A stretch of DNA of 64,000 nt from positions 1,054,001-1,118,000 of the forward strand of contig NZ_OY762655.1 of assembly GCF_963666255.1 (NCBI RefSeq), read 5' to 3'. Positions 10,865 to 19,783 of the stretch are shown here, piece after piece. The notes beneath the pieces are model-generated. The model was not told where the DNA came from, ran no database searches, and worked only from the letters and a program-made list of their open reading frames with translations. The stretch is from an uncultured Propionivibrio sp. Its GTDB lineage: Bacteria > Pseudomonadota > Gammaproteobacteria > Burkholderiales > Rhodocyclaceae. The first letter of the stretch is position 1; each line of letters begins with the position of its first letter. The position numbers and the translations under genes are program-made.

Positions 10865-11962
10865 TCACTTGGCGACGTAGTCGTACTTGCCGCCCTTCCA
10901 CTGATAAACCATGAAGCCCGGCAGCTTGTTATCACCCTTGGCGTCGAACGAAAGCTTGCCGATGACGGTGTCAAAACTGCCGCCGCGCATCGCCTTCTCG
11001 AGATCGGCGTACTTGGTGCTTTTGGCCTGCTCGGCGGCCTGCGCGAACAACTGCATCGCCGCATAGGCATACATCACATAGCCTTCCGGCTCGATCTTGG
11101 CGTCGCGGAACTTCTTGACGATCGGAGCCGCTGCCGGATTCTTGCGCGGATCGGGCGAGAAGGTGAACAGCACGTTGTCGGCGGCTGCGCCGGCGGCCGT
11201 GACGAGTTCGGAGTTGGTCAGCGTGTCGCCGCCCATGATCGTCAGCTTGAGACCGGCCTGCTGTGCCTGGCGCAGAATCAGCGCAACCTCGGTGTGATAA
11301 CCGCCGTAAGCCATGACCTCGACGCCCGCCGACTTCAGCTTGCTGACGAGACCCGAATAGTCTTTCTCGCCGGCCGTGATCGACTCGCGCAGCGCCGGCT
11401 TGGCGCCCTTGCCCTGCATCGCCTTGGCGATCTCGTCGGCAAGGCCTTTGCCGTAGGCGCTCTTGTCGTCGACGACGGCGATTTTCTTGCCCTTGTAGGT
11501 GTCGGCGAGATACGTACCGGCGACGATGCCCTGCTGGTCATCGCGACCCATGATGCGGAAGACGTTCTTGAGACCACGTTCGGTCACTTGCGGATTGGTC
11601 GACACCGTCGCCATCGGGATCAGCGCTTCGTTGTAAACATCGGAAGCCGGGATCGTCGAGCTTGAACACCAGTGGCCGTGCATGAAAACGATCTTCTTGT
11701 TGACCATGGCATTGGCCACCGACACCGCCTGCTTCGGATCGCAGGCATCGTCGCCGACTTCGAGCTTGAGCTTCTGACCGAGCACGCCACCCTTGGCGTT
11801 GATCTCGGCGATCGCGAGTTCCGCGCCCTTGCGGATCTGATCGCCGGCCGAGGCATATTGCCCGGTCATCGGACCGGCGATGGCGACCAGGTGATCGGCA
11901 TAGGCGGCGGGGACGGCCAAGGCCAGCAGGCTGACGCCGGCCAGCAGGAAGTTCTTGCGCAT
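10865..11962 (-). CDS. livK: Periplasmic branched-chain amino acid binding protein (LivJ/LivK-type)
   Basis: Solute-binding protein of 365 residues. A signal peptide covers residues 1-22 (MRKNFLLAGVSLLALAVPAAYA, cut before DHLVAIAGPMTG). The mature protein is of the Leu/Ile/Val periplasmic-binding type, with ligand-side segments such as GPMTGQYAS, DDACDPKQAVSVANAMV and VSTNPQVTERG. The start at 11962 is chosen because GAGGAG precedes it. It is the first gene of the liv operon. LivJ versus LivK cannot be told apart, and specificity could be wider than Leu/Ile/Val. Confidence 0.92.
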   Translation of the reverse strand: MRKNFLLAGVSLLALAVPAAYADHLVAIAGPMTGQYASAGDQIRKGAELAIAEINAKGGVLGQKLKLEVGDDACDPKQAVSVANAMVNKKIVFMHGHWCSSSTIPASDVYNEALIPMATVSTNPQVTERGLKNVFRIMGRDDQQGIVAGTYLADTYKGKKIAVVDDKSAYGKGLADEIAKAMQGKGAKPALRESITAGEKDYSGLVSKLKSAGVEVMAYGGYHTEVALILRQAQQAGLKLTIMGGDTLTNSELVTAAGAAADNVLFTFSPDPRKNPAAAPIVKKFRDAKIEPEGYVMYAYAAMQLFAQAAEQAKSTKYADLEKAMRGGSFDTVIGKLSFDAKGDNKLPGFMVYQWKGGKYDYVAK

Positions 11963-12228
11963 GGACTCTCTCCTCAGGTTGAGTGGGCGTAACGGACAAC
12001 AATGGCGCGGCATAGGCCGAAAGGCTGCAGCGACCGTGCAAAAGGCGACATTCTACCCGCACCGGCGGCCCGCACGCGCGTTTTCGGGGGCATTTTTCCC
12101 AGGCACTTTTTCGGTGCATTTTTCCGCCGCTTTCCGGAGACTCCTCCCGGCATGCTTCGCCGATTTACTTCCGCGAGGCTTGGCAGTACGATCGCTCGCA
12201 TGACATAACCATGACAGGAGAGGCAAAC

Positions 12229-13080
12229 ATGACTATCGAAAAAGTCGGCATCGTCGGTGCCGGAACCATGGGCAACGGCATCGCGCAGGCGCTCGCCGCG
12301 GCGGGCATCGAGACGGTGCTCACCGACATCGCTGAAAGCGCGCTGCAGAACGCGATGAAGACGATCACCGGCAGCCTCGACCGCCAGCTCAAGAAAGAGA
12401 AGATCACCGAAGCGCAGAAAGCCGCCACGCTCGCCATGATCTCCACCAGCAGCGACATGGGCGCGATTGCCGACTGCGACCTCGTCATCGAGGCGGCGAC
12501 CGAGAACGAACCGCTCAAGCTCAAGATCTTCAAGCAACTCGACGAGATCGCCAAACCCGGGGCCTTCCTCGCCAGCAACACCTCGTCGATCTCGATCACC
12601 AAGCTGGCGGCCGTCACTAAACGCCCGGCCCAAGTCATTGGCATGCACTTCTTCAACCCGGTGCCGATGATGGCGCTGGTCGAAATCATCCGCGGCCTGC
12701 AGACCAGCGACGCCACCCAGGAAGCCACCGAAGCATTGGCCAAACGCATCGGCAAGACGCCGGTCAAGGTGCGCAACAACCCCGGTTTCGTCGTCAATCG
12801 CATCCTCATCCCGATGATCAACGAAGCCATCTTCGCGCTCGGCGAAGGACTCGCCAGCGCCGCCGAAATCGACGACGCGATGAAGCTCGGCGCCGCCCAC
12901 CCGCTCGGCCCGCTGGCGCTCTGCGACCTGATCGGCCTCGACGTCCAGCTGGCGATCATGCAAGTCCTCTTCGACGGCTTCAAGGACCCGAAATACCGTC
13001 CGGCGCCGCTGCTCGTCGAAATGGTCGAAGCCGGCTACCTCGGCCGCAAGACCGGCCGCGGCTTCTTCACCTACGGTTAA
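12229..13080 (+). CDS. hbd: 3-hydroxybutyryl-CoA dehydrogenase
   Basis: NAD(P)-dependent dehydrogenase of 283 residues that interconverts acetoacetyl-CoA and 3-hydroxybutyryl-CoA. The Rossmann motif GIVGAGTMGNGIAQ is at the N-terminus. The catalytic histidine lies in GMHFFNPVPMM and is followed by VRNNPGFVVNRI and the C-terminal dimer domain. The ATG at 12229 follows AGGAGAGG, better than the in-frame ATG at 12211. It may serve butyrate or PHB-related metabolism, or fermentation. Its TAA stop is exactly the left target triplet of repeat copy 2. A second, partial member of the family lies at the end of the window. Confidence 0.93.
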   Translation: MTIEKVGIVGAGTMGNGIAQALAAAGIETVLTDIAESALQNAMKTITGSLDRQLKKEKITEAQKAATLAMISTSSDMGAIADCDLVIEAATENEPLKLKIFKQLDEIAKPGAFLASNTSSISITKLAAVTKRPAQVIGMHFFNPVPMMALVEIIRGLQTSDATQEATEALAKRIGKTPVKVRNNPGFVVNRILIPMINEAIFALGEGLASAAEIDDAMKLGAAHPLGPLALCDLIGLDVQLAIMQVLFDGFKDPKYRPAPLLVEMVEAGYLGRKTGRGFFTYG

Positions 13081-13256
13081 GAGCCTGTTTCGGCAGGGCT
13101 CGCGAGCCGCGTTGTCGATACGGGCGGAGGGATGCAAGGTGCGAAGCGCAGCGCATGGTTGTTCCATGCGCAAGCGGAGCAACGCCGCAGACACCGCCCG
13201 TATCGACAACCCGGAGGGCCGTCGGCGCGGCCCACGATCCCTACCGAAATAGGCGC
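13081..13256. mobile_element. MITE-like element, copy 2 (176 bp)
   Basis: Same length and orientation as copy 1. The left end is GAGCCTGTTTCGG; the right end CCGAAATAGGCGC carries one change from GGCTC. It begins directly after the TAA stop of the 3-hydroxybutyryl-CoA dehydrogenase gene; no matching TAA is seen on the right. The internal stem GTTGTCGATACGGGCGG pairs perfectly with CCGCCCGTATCGACAAC. Relative to copy 1 one G:C pair has become C:G, so pairing was kept while sequence changed. The hairpin GCGCATGG/CCATGCGC is also kept. Confidence 0.85.
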
Positions 13257-13308
13257 CCAGCCGTCACGCACGCACGCTCCCGCCGCGCCGTGAGCCGCGC
13301 GCGGCGGG

Positions 13309-13314
13309 TATAAT
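13309..13314 (+). promoter_or_regulatory. Possible -10 box (TATAAT)
   Basis: Perfect TATAAT in very GC-rich surroundings, 79 bases before the small flippase gene. No convincing -35 is visible. It is the best promoter candidate in the 136 bases between repeat copy 2 and the gene; I see nothing else there. Confidence 0.45.
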
Positions 13315-13392
13315 CGCCCCCCGCGCGCCGTAGCCGCCTGCCCTCATCCCCGGCGACTGCTCGCACTTATCCCGAACACAGGAAACCGAGAC

Positions 13393-13776
13393 ATGAGTCA
13401 TCCCTTCGCCATGGGCCTGGCAATCTTCTGCGTCTGCCTCACTGCCGCCGCCCAGGTCATGCTGCGCGCCGGCATGTCTTCGGCCGCGCTGCAACAGGCG
13501 ATGGCGCAGGGCATCTTCTCGCTCGAACTCTACCGCCAGGCACTCGCCTCACCGCTGATCTGGGGCGGCATGGCCTGCTTCGGCGCCAGCGTCGCGCTCT
13601 GGCTGCCGGTCCTCGCCAAGCTCGAAGTCAGCGTCGCCTACCCGCTCACCTCGCTCGGCCTCGTGCTCACCGCCTGCGCTGGCGTGCTGCTGCTCGGCGA
13701 ATCGATCAGCACGCAGAAAGTGCTCGGCATCCTGCTCATCGTCGCCGGCGTACTGGTGCTCAGCCTCAAGCATTGA
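13393..13776 (+). CDS. Small EamA/SMR-type membrane transporter (ArnE/F-like)
   Basis: A 127-residue protein with four predicted membrane helices and the half-EamA/SMR fold: PVLAKLEVSVAYPLTSLGLVL, then LLLGESISTQKVLGILLIVAG. Small proteins of this kind next to a GT39 glycosyltransferase often flip undecaprenyl-phosphate-linked sugars across the inner membrane, like ArnE/ArnF. The glycosyltransferase gene follows within 12 bases, supporting that role, though multidrug export cannot be ruled out. Confidence 0.75.
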   Translation: MSHPFAMGLAIFCVCLTAAAQVMLRAGMSSAALQQAMAQGIFSLELYRQALASPLIWGGMACFGASVALWLPVLAKLEVSVAYPLTSLGLVLTACAGVLLLGESISTQKVLGILLIVAGVLVLSLKH

Positions 13777-13787
13777 AGGAGTCCGTC

Positions 13788-15332
13788 TTGACCTCATCAT
13801 TTTCCGGCCGCGCATCGGTCGCCGACGCCCGCCGCGTCTTCCTCGCGACCTTTGCCCTCACGCTGCTGCTCAAGCTCTGGCTCGCCGCCGCCTTCCCGAT
13901 GACCGGCGACGAGGCCTTCTTCCTGCAATGGGGCCTGATCCCCGACTGGGGCTACTACGATCACCCGCCGATGATCGGCTGGTTCCTCTATGTGCTCAGC
14001 CACATTTCGCTCGACCCGCTCGTCCTGCGCAGCGCCACCGTCGCGCTGTGGAGCCTGATCGCGCTCGGCCTCGTCGACCTCCTGCTGCGCTGGGTGCCGG
14101 ACACGCCCGAACGCGCCTACTGGCTCGGCAGCCTGCTGCTCGTGCAGCCCTTCGCCTGGGCGCTCAACATCGTCACCACCGACACGCCGCTGATCCTTTT
14201 CGTCTTCTTCTCCGGCTATGCTTTCCTGCGCGCCCGGCTCGAGGGCGGCTGGCGCTGGGACGCCGCCGCCGGCGTCTTCCTCGGCCTCGCGCTGCTCTCC
14301 AAGTTCTTCGCCGCGCTGCTCGCCATCGCCTATGCCGTCTACCTGCTCCGGCGCCGCGGCGAACGCGCCCGTCTGGTCCTGATCGCCGTCTGCGCGCTGC
14401 CCTTCTTTGCCGAGAACGTCTGGTACAACGCGACGCACTGCTGGACCAACGTGATGTTCAACGTCTTCAACCGCAACGAGAACACGCACTGGTCGCTCGG
14501 CTATGTCGCGCTCTACCTCGGCATGATGCTCTATCTGCTGACCCCCTGGGCCAGCCTGCGCCTGATCCGCGAACGCCGCAGTCTCGGCCAGCACGGCCCG
14601 ATCGTTGCACTCTTCCTGGTGGCTTTCGCGCTGATGCTGGTGGTATCGACGCGCAAGGTCGTCGGTCTGCACTGGGTGCTCGGCTTCGTTCCCTTTGCTT
14701 TCCTCGCTCTCGGCGCCGTCACCGACGGCGCCTCGCTGCGCCGCTATTTCCGCTGGTCGCTGTGGCTGTCGGCGCCGCACCTCGTCGCCATTGCCGTTGT
14801 CATCCTCGCACCGATCAGCGCCTGGGAAGGCCGCGCCTTTCATGACGACGTCGTCTTCCACAAAAAGACCGGCGAGATCGTCGCGGCGCTGCGCAAGGAC
14901 CTGCCCGAACGCGGCGCGATCATGGCGCGGGCCTACACGCCGGCCTCGATCCTCTCGTATTACGCCGGCGAATACTGGCCGGTCTTCGGCGAGGGCCGTT
15001 TCCACGCACGCCAAGACGATGTCGTCGTCGACTTTCGCACCTACGCCGGCCGGCCGCTGCGCATCTTCGACCGCAAACCGATCGAGGCCGAGGCGCTCTC
15101 GCCCTATTTCGACCGCGTCAAGGTGAGCACCTTCTCGATCGAAGGCGTCACCTACTGGTTCGCCGACGGCGAGAACTTCAATTACCCGGTCTATCGCGAA
15201 CGCGTGCTGAAACGCATCGCCGAGCACTTCTACCGGATTCCGTCGTACCTGCCGGTACTCGGCTGCGGCTTCCTGACGCGTTACGACTTTCCGTGCCCGG
15301 CGCCGGGCGCGCCCGGCGCTACTGGCAACTAG
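13788..15332 (+). CDS. GT39-family (ArnT/PMT-type) membrane glycosyltransferase
   Basis: About 514 residues with roughly ten to twelve hydrophobic helices. The first periplasmic loop holds the acidic motif [11 protein letters not shown] and [10 protein letters not shown], the catalytic region of the dolichyl-phosphate mannosyltransferase/ArnT group. Such enzymes move a sugar from a polyprenyl phosphate to lipid A, glycans or proteins on the outer face of the inner membrane. The TTG at 13788 is preferred because AAGGAG lies just before it; a TTG at 13773 is the alternative. It is coupled to the small flippase upstream and overlaps the convergent mnmA stop by four bases. The acceptor is unknown. 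Confidence 0.85.
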   Translation: MTSSFSGRASVADARRVFLATFALTLLLKLWLAAAFPMTGDEAFFLQWGLIPDWGYYDHPPMIGWFLYVLSHISLDPLVLRSATVALWSLIALGLVDLLLRWVPDTPERAYWLGSLLLVQPFAWALNIVTTDTPLILFVFFSGYAFLRARLEGGWRWDAAAGVFLGLALLSKFFAALLAIAYAVYLLRRRGERARLVLIAVCALPFFAENVWYNATHCWTNVMFNVFNRNENTHWSLGYVALYLGMMLYLLTPWASLRLIRERRSLGQHGPIVALFLVAFALMLVVSTRKVVGLHWVLGFVPFAFLALGAVTDGASLRRYFRWSLWLSAPHLVAIAVVILAPISAWEGRAFHDDVVFHKKTGEIVAALRKDLPERGAIMARAYTPASILSYYAGEYWPVFGEGRFHARQDDVVVDFRTYAGRPLRIFDRKPIEAEALSPYFDRVKVSTFSIEGVTYWFADGENFNYPVYRERVLKRIAEHFYRIPSYLPVLGCGFLTRYDFPCPAPGAPGATGN

Positions 15333-16438
15333 GCGATAATGCCGCCGCCGAGACAGACCCGGCTCTCGTAGACGACCACGGACTGGCCCGGCGTCACCGC
15401 CCATTGCGGCGTGGCGAAGCGGATGCTGCAGGCATCGTCGTCCACTGCTTCGATCTCGCAGGGCGCGTCAGCCTGGCGGTAGCGCGTCTTGGCCGCATAG
15501 ACCCAGTGTGTATGCGGCGCAACGCCGGACACCCAGGAGAGCTGATCGGCCTGCAACTCCTCGCGCAGCAGGGCCGGATGGTCGTGCCCCTGGACGACGT
15601 ACAGCACGTTGCGCGCCATGTCCTTGCCGGCGACGAACCAGGCCGCGTGCTCGCCCGTCTCGCTGCCCTTGCCACCCTTGATGCCGCCGATCTGCAGTCC
15701 CTTGCGCTGACCGAGCGTGTGGTAGGTCAGCCCGTCGTGCTCGCCGAGCACGCGATCGTCATCGAGACAACGAATCTCGCCTTTTTTCGGCGGCAGGTAG
15801 CGCATCAGGAATTCCTTGAACGGCCGCTCGCCGATGAAACAGATGCCGGTCGAATCCTTCTTGACGGCGACATGCAGGCCGGCTTCCTCGGCCATGCGGC
15901 GCACATCGCGCTTGTAGATGTCGGCCAGCGGAAAGAGTGCCTTGGAGAGCTGCTGCTGGTTCAGCCGATGCAGGAAGTAGCTCTGGTCCTTCGTGCCATC
16001 CTCGGCCTTGAGCAGTTGGAAGCCACCGTTGAATTCGCGCACGCCGGCGTAATGCCCGGTAGCGATCTTCTCGGCACCCATCTGCATGGCATGATCGAGA
16101 AAGGCCTTGAACTTGATTTCCGAATTGCATAGCACATCCGGATTGGGTGTGCGCCCGGCCTGATATTCCTTGAGGAATTCGGCGAAGACACGCTCCTTGT
16201 ATTCCTTGGCGAAGTTGACCACCTCGACGTCGATGCCGATACGGTCGGCGACGCTCATCACATCGATCAGATCCTGCCGCGACGAGCAGTACTCGTCATC
16301 GTCGTCGTCTTCCCAGTTCTTCATGAACAGGCCGACGACATGCCAGCCCTGCTGCTTGAGCAGCAAGGCGGCGACCGAGGAGTCCACGCCGCCGGAGAGA
16401 CCGACGACGACCGTTTTTCCTTTGCCCGCCCCCATCAT
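15329..16438 (-). CDS. mnmA: tRNA-specific 2-thiouridylase MnmA
   Basis: Adds sulfur at U34 of Lys, Glu and Gln tRNAs using ATP and a sulfur carrier. At 369 residues it is of usual length. The PP-loop SGGVDSS is at residues 15-21, and the two catalytic cysteines are C104 ([12 protein letters not shown]) and C200 ([11 protein letters not shown]). The start at 16438 shares its A with the TGA stop of the upstream NUDIX gene (TGATG), so translation is coupled; no separate ribosome site is visible. An ATG at 16435 is equally possible. Confidence 0.96.
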   Translation of the reverse strand: MMGAGKGKTVVVGLSGGVDSSVAALLLKQQGWHVVGLFMKNWEDDDDDEYCSSRQDLIDVMSVADRIGIDVEVVNFAKEYKERVFAEFLKEYQAGRTPNPDVLCNSEIKFKAFLDHAMQMGAEKIATGHYAGVREFNGGFQLLKAEDGTKDQSYFLHRLNQQQLSKALFPLADIYKRDVRRMAEEAGLHVAVKKDSTGICFIGERPFKEFLMRYLPPKKGEIRCLDDDRVLGEHDGLTYHTLGQRKGLQIGGIKGGKGSETGEHAAWFVAGKDMARNVLYVVQGHDHPALLREELQADQLSWVSGVAPHTHWVYAAKTRYRQADAPCEIEAVDDDACSIRFATPQWAVTPGQSVVVYESRVCLGGGIIA

Positions 16439-16890
16439 CAGCGGCACGGATAGTGGGTGATCAGATCGAGCGGCGCGCGCTTGCCGGCGCACCAGTCTTC
16501 GACACACTGCATCACCATCGGGCTGCGCAGCGCGGCCTGCCGCTCGCGCAGTTCGGCCAGCGTCAGCCAGCGCGCGGCGATGATGCCCTCGTCGAGCGGA
16601 CGCGCGGGGTCATGACCGGTGACCCGGCCGGTAAAGACGAAGCGCAGATAGGTGATATCGCGGGCTTCGTTGCGCCAGTTGTAGATGCCGACCAGCGCTT
16701 CCGGCGCGAAGGTATATCCCGTTTCCTCCAGCACCTCGCGGATCACCGCCTCGGTCAGCGCCTCGCGACACTCGAGATGCCCGGCCGGCTGGTTGAAGCG
16801 GACACCGTCGTCGGTGACTTCCTCGACGCATAAAAACTTGCCGTCATTTTCGATGACGGCGGCAACGGTAACATTCGGCTTCCAGTTCAT
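16438..16890 (-). CDS. nudJ: NUDIX hydrolase, NudJ-like
   Basis: Pyrophosphohydrolase of 150 residues with a complete Nudix box ([20 protein letters not shown], then TG). NudJ-type enzymes hydrolyse HMP-pyrophosphate and nucleoside di/triphosphates. The ATG at 16890 is chosen since CAGGAG precedes it and the family begins [12 protein letters not shown]. It is the first gene of a two-gene unit with mnmA, an arrangement also seen in other proteobacteria, and is divergent from ilvE. Confidence 0.88.
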   Translation of the reverse strand: MNWKPNVTVAAVIENDGKFLCVEEVTDDGVRFNQPAGHLECREALTEAVIREVLEETGYTFAPEALVGIYNWRNEARDITYLRFVFTGRVTGHDPARPLDEGIIAARWLTLAELRERQAALRSPMVMQCVEDWCAGKRAPLDLITHYPCR

Positions 16891-16952
16891 GACGGGCTCC
16901 TGCAACGACTCGAAAACCCTCATTTTACCGCCAAGCGCCCCCCGAAATCGGC

Positions 16953-16982
16953 TAAAATTTAGGCTTTTGGCGAGCCGCCAAA
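16953..16982 (+). promoter_or_regulatory. Putative ilvE promoter and leader hairpin
   Basis: TAAAAT at 16953-16958 is a possible -10 box. It is followed at 16966-16982 by a perfect 7-bp hairpin TTTGGCG-AGC-CGCCAAA in what would be the ilvE leader. The hairpin is 35 bases before the start codon. There is no clear leader peptide, so leucine- or valine-type attenuation is not supported. Confidence 0.35.
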
Positions 16983-17017
16983 CCCACTATACCGATAATC
17001 ATTCAGGAGAACGCACC

Positions 17018-18019
17018 ATGTCCATGGCCGATCGCGACGGGTTCATCTGGCAAGACGGAAAACTCGTTCCGTGGCGCGAAGCCACCACCCACGTCCTCAC
17101 CCACACCCTGCACTACGGCATGGGCGTTTTCGAGGGCGTCCGCGCCTACAAGGCGGCCAAGGGCACGGCCATCTTCCGTCTCGAAGAGCATACCGACCGC
17201 TTGTTCAACTCGGCCAAGATCTTCCAGATGAAGATGCCCTGGGACAAGGCGACGATCATCGAAGCGCAGAAGGAAGTCGTGCGCGCCAACAAGCTCGAAT
17301 CCTGCTACATCCGTCCGATCGTCTTCTACGGATCGGAAGCCATGGGCATCGCCGCCAGCACCCTGTCGGTGCACGTCGCCATCGCCGCCTGGCCGTGGGG
17401 CGCCTACCTCGGCGCCGAAGGCATGGAAAAGGGCATCCGCATCAAGACCTCGTCCTTCACCCGTCACCACGTCAACATCAACATGTGCCGCTCGAAGTCG
17501 GTCGGGACCTACACCAACTCGATCCTCGCCCACCAGGAAGTCGCGCAGGACGGTTATGACGAAGCGCTGTTGCTCGACGTCGACGGCTACGTTGCGGAAG
17601 GCGCCGGCGAGAACATCTTCATCGTCAAGGGCGGCAAGCTCTACACGCCGGATCTCACCTCCTGCCTCGAAGGCATCACGCGCTCCTCGGTGCTGACGCT
17701 GGCCGACGAACTCGGCCTGCAGGTGATCCAGAAGCGCATCACGCGCGACGAAGTCTATTGCGCCGACGAGGCCTTCTTCACCGGCACCGCCGCCGAAATC
17801 ACGCCGATCCGCGAACTCGACAACCGCCAGATCGGCGAAGGCCGTCGCGGCCCGATCACGACGCAACTGCAGACGCTCTTCTTCGACTGCGTCAACGGCC
17901 GGGTCCCCGCCCACGAAAACTGGCTGTCGTACGTCGGACTCGACAAGACGCCGGCCGAAACGGTCACCAACGGCGTCGTCAGCTTCGACGGCCTCGCCGA
18001 ATCGGTCACCAAGCACTGA
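17018..18019 (+). CDS. ilvE: Branched-chain amino acid aminotransferase
   Basis: PLP enzyme of fold type IV, 333 residues, catalysing the last step of Leu, Ile and Val synthesis or the first step of their breakdown. The PLP lysine is K160 in [14 protein letters not shown]. The family signature [20 protein letters not shown] follows, and [14 protein letters not shown] near the N-terminus carries substrate contacts. AGGAGA lies seven bases before the ATG. It is transcribed away from nudJ-mnmA and is followed by a strong hairpin, so it may be a single-gene unit with some read-through to the next gene. Confidence 0.95.
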   Translation: MSMADRDGFIWQDGKLVPWREATTHVLTHTLHYGMGVFEGVRAYKAAKGTAIFRLEEHTDRLFNSAKIFQMKMPWDKATIIEAQKEVVRANKLESCYIRPIVFYGSEAMGIAASTLSVHVAIAAWPWGAYLGAEGMEKGIRIKTSSFTRHHVNINMCRSKSVGTYTNSILAHQEVAQDGYDEALLLDVDGYVAEGAGENIFIVKGGKLYTPDLTSCLEGITRSSVLTLADELGLQVIQKRITRDEVYCADEAFFTGTAAEITPIRELDNRQIGEGRRGPITTQLQTLFFDCVNGRVPAHENWLSYVGLDKTPAETVTNGVVSFDGLAESVTKH

Positions 18020-18025
18020 CGTTCC

Positions 18026-18049
18026 CCGGGAAGGCCAATGCCTTCCCGG
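18026..18049 (+). terminator. Hairpin after ilvE
   Basis: Perfect 10-bp stem CCGGGAAGGC/GCCTTCCCGG with loop CAAT, seven bases after the ilvE stop. No T-run follows, so it may be a partial terminator or an mRNA 3' stabiliser rather than a full stop. Confidence 0.55.
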
Positions 18050-18078
18050 TCTCCTTCCCCGTCCGCGCCCGAACCATC

Positions 18079-18273
18079 ATGACCAAGACCTCCGCACATC
18101 CTGCCGTTGAAGTCACCGCCGAAGACCTCCCGCTGCACTGCCCGCCGGCCAAAGCCCCGGCCTGGAACCTGCACCCGCGCGTTTTCCTCGACGTCGTTCA
18201 CACCGGCGAAGCCGTCTGCCCCTATTGCAGCACCCGCTACGTTCTCAAGGGCGAGGCGCCCAAAGGGCATTGA
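18079..18273 (+). CDS. Small zinc-finger protein (zf-CHCC, NDUFS6-like)
   Basis: A 64-residue protein with the CHCC zinc-finger pattern: His/Cys in PLHCPP and FLDVVH, and CPYC in GEAVCPYCSTRYVLKG near the C-terminus. The family (COG4391) is related to the NDUFS6/13-kDa complex I accessory subunit, but its bacterial role is unknown. It starts at ATG 18079, 60 bases after ilvE, with no strong ribosome site. The heptosyltransferase gene begins 23 bases later. A gene next to ilvE with this motif is common in betaproteobacteria, as far as I recall. Confidence 0.8.
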   Translation: MTKTSAHPAVEVTAEDLPLHCPPAKAPAWNLHPRVFLDVVHTGEAVCPYCSTRYVLKGEAPKGH

Positions 18274-18296
18274 CCCCGTCATCAGGAACCGGCCCG

Positions 18297-19346
18297 ATGC
18301 ATGACGACCGGAATGCCGACACCCCCGGAAAACGCCGCGCGCTGATCGTCGCGCCGGCCTGGATCGGCGACACCGTCATGGCGCAACCGCTGTTCATGCG
18401 CCTGCGCGAACGTCATCCCGGGCTCATCCTCGATGCGCTGGCACCGCCCTGGGTGGCGCCGGTGCTGCGGCGCATGCCGGAAATCGCCGAGGTCATCGAC
18501 AACCCCTTCGCCCACGGCGAACTCGCGCTGACCGACCGCTACCGCCTGGCGCGCACACTCGCCCGGCGTGGCTACGATGCCGCCTACATCCTGCCCAACT
18601 CGCTCAAGTCGGCGCTGATTCCGTGGCTGGCCGGCATTCCCGAACGCATCGGCTTTACCGGTGAATCGCGCTACGGGCTGATCAACCGGCGCCACACGCT
18701 CGACAAGGCGGCGCTGCCGAAGATGGTCGAGCGTTTCGCGCAACTGGCCGAACGTCCCGGCGCGCCGCTGCCGCGCCCGGTGCCCGACCCAAGACTTGCG
18801 GCGACGCCGGAGACCACGCTGGCAGCCTTGGCGCTTTCGCGTCCAGCCAAACTCGCCGTCTTCTGTCCCGGCGCCGAATACGGCCCGGCAAAACGTTGGC
18901 CCGCCGCCCATTTCGCCGCCCTCGGCGACCGCCTGGCCGCCCTTGGCTACGGCGTCTGGCTGCTCGGCTCGGGCAAGGACCGCGCCGTCGGCGACGAGAT
19001 CGTCCGCCTTGCTGCGACGCCGCCGGCCAATCTCTGCGGCAGTACCTCTCTGGCGCAGGCCATCGACCTCATTGCGCTGGCCGACGTCGTCGTCTGCAAC
19101 GACTCGGGCCTGATGCACGTCGCCGCCGCCGTCGGCCGTCCGCTCGTCGCCCTCTACGGCTCCTCGTCGCCCGGATTCACGCCGCCGCTGACGCCACGGG
19201 CGCAAATCCTCTCTCTGGAACTCGCCTGCAGCCCCTGCTTCAAGCGCGAGTGCCCGCTCGGCCACCTCGACTGCCTGAACCGGCTCGATCCGGAACGGGT
19301 GCTGGCCGCCTGCCTGCCCCCCCCCCCGCCGGAGGTCACACCATGA
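18297..19346 (+). CDS. waaF: ADP-heptose:LPS heptosyltransferase II (WaaF-type)
   Basis: GT9 glycosyltransferase of 349 residues that adds the second heptose to the LPS inner core at the inner membrane. Landmarks are RALIVAPAWIGDTVMAQPLF at the N-terminus, FCPGAEYGPAKRWP, and the nucleotide-sugar site VVCNDSGLMHVAAA followed by YGSSSP. The ATG at 18297 follows AGGAA. The C-terminal codons contain a run of 11 C residues (five prolines). The TGA stop overlaps the next gene's ATG (ATGA). Addition of one C would fuse the two genes in frame. Confidence 0.9.
   Translation: MHDDRNADTPGKRRALIVAPAWIGDTVMAQPLFMRLRERHPGLILDALAPPWVAPVLRRMPEIAEVIDNPFAHGELALTDRYRLARTLARRGYDAAYILPNSLKSALIPWLAGIPERIGFTGESRYGLINRRHTLDKAALPKMVERFAQLAERPGAPLPRPVPDPRLAATPETTLAALALSRPAKLAVFCPGAEYGPAKRWPAAHFAALGDRLAALGYGVWLLGSGKDRAVGDEIVRLAATPPANLCGSTSLAQAIDLIALADVVVCNDSGLMHVAAAVGRPLVALYGSSSPGFTPPLTPRAQILSLELACSPCFKRECPLGHLDCLNRLDPERVLAACLPPPPPEVTP
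19317..19327 (+). repeat. C11 homopolymer tract in waaF
   Basis: Eleven consecutive C residues encoding prolines ten or so codons before the waaF stop, with GGAGGT close behind. Tracts of this length are prone to slippage during replication. The length is taken directly from the given sequence, but such runs are also where sequencing errors fall. Confidence 0.85.
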
Positions 19347-19783
19347 CCGCGATTTTCACCACCCCAGAAGACGCCGAAGAGGCGTTCTACGATGCCGTCA
19401 GCCGCGCCGATCTCGACGCCCTGATGAGCGTCTGGTCGGAAGACGAGGAGATCGTCTGCATCCACCCGACCGGCCAGCGACTGTGTGGCCATGCCGGGGT
19501 GCGCGAAAGCTGGCGCGGCATTTTCGAGGGCAACCCGCGCTTCCACATGCATCTCAAGCACAGCGTGCGCTGGAAGGGCGTCCTGCACGCCGTGCACAAC
19601 GTCGTCGAGATGTTCTATGTGGGCAACGATCCGACGCCGCACGGCCCGATTCTCTCGACCAACATCTACCAGCGCGGCGCCAACGGCTGGCGACTGCTGC
19701 TGCGCCACACCTCGACCGGCAACGAGGGCGCCACCGGTGATGATGCCGGCGTTGCGGAATCGACGACGCACACGCTGCACTGA
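19343..19783 (+). CDS. SnoaL/NTF2-like small protein
   Basis: A 146-residue soluble protein with the NTF2-like cone fold signature of the SnoaL/DUF4440 group: an N-terminal helix pair (EDAEEAFYDAVSRADLDALMSVWSE), IHPTGQRLCGHAGVRESWRG and beta strands toward RWRLLLRH-type residues near the end. Function is unknown; some members are ketosteroid isomerase-like, others only bind small molecules. GGAGGT precedes the ATG, which overlaps the waaF stop (ATGA). It ends in a one-base overlap with the hydrolase gene, so waaF, this gene and yheT form one coupled unit. Confidence 0.8.
   Translation: MTAIFTTPEDAEEAFYDAVSRADLDALMSVWSEDEEIVCIHPTGQRLCGHAGVRESWRGIFEGNPRFHMHLKHSVRWKGVLHAVHNVVEMFYVGNDPTPHGPILSTNIYQRGANGWRLLLRHTSTGNEGATGDDAGVAESTTHTLH

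Noticed and set aside
13797..15404. A 535-codon minus-strand frame opposite the GT39 gene
   Set aside because: Low-complexity acidic and basic composition, no ribosome site, and the GT39 gene explains the coding signal.
16953..17017. Leader-peptide attenuation for ilvE
   Set aside because: There is no short frame with clustered Leu, Ile or Val codons before the hairpin.
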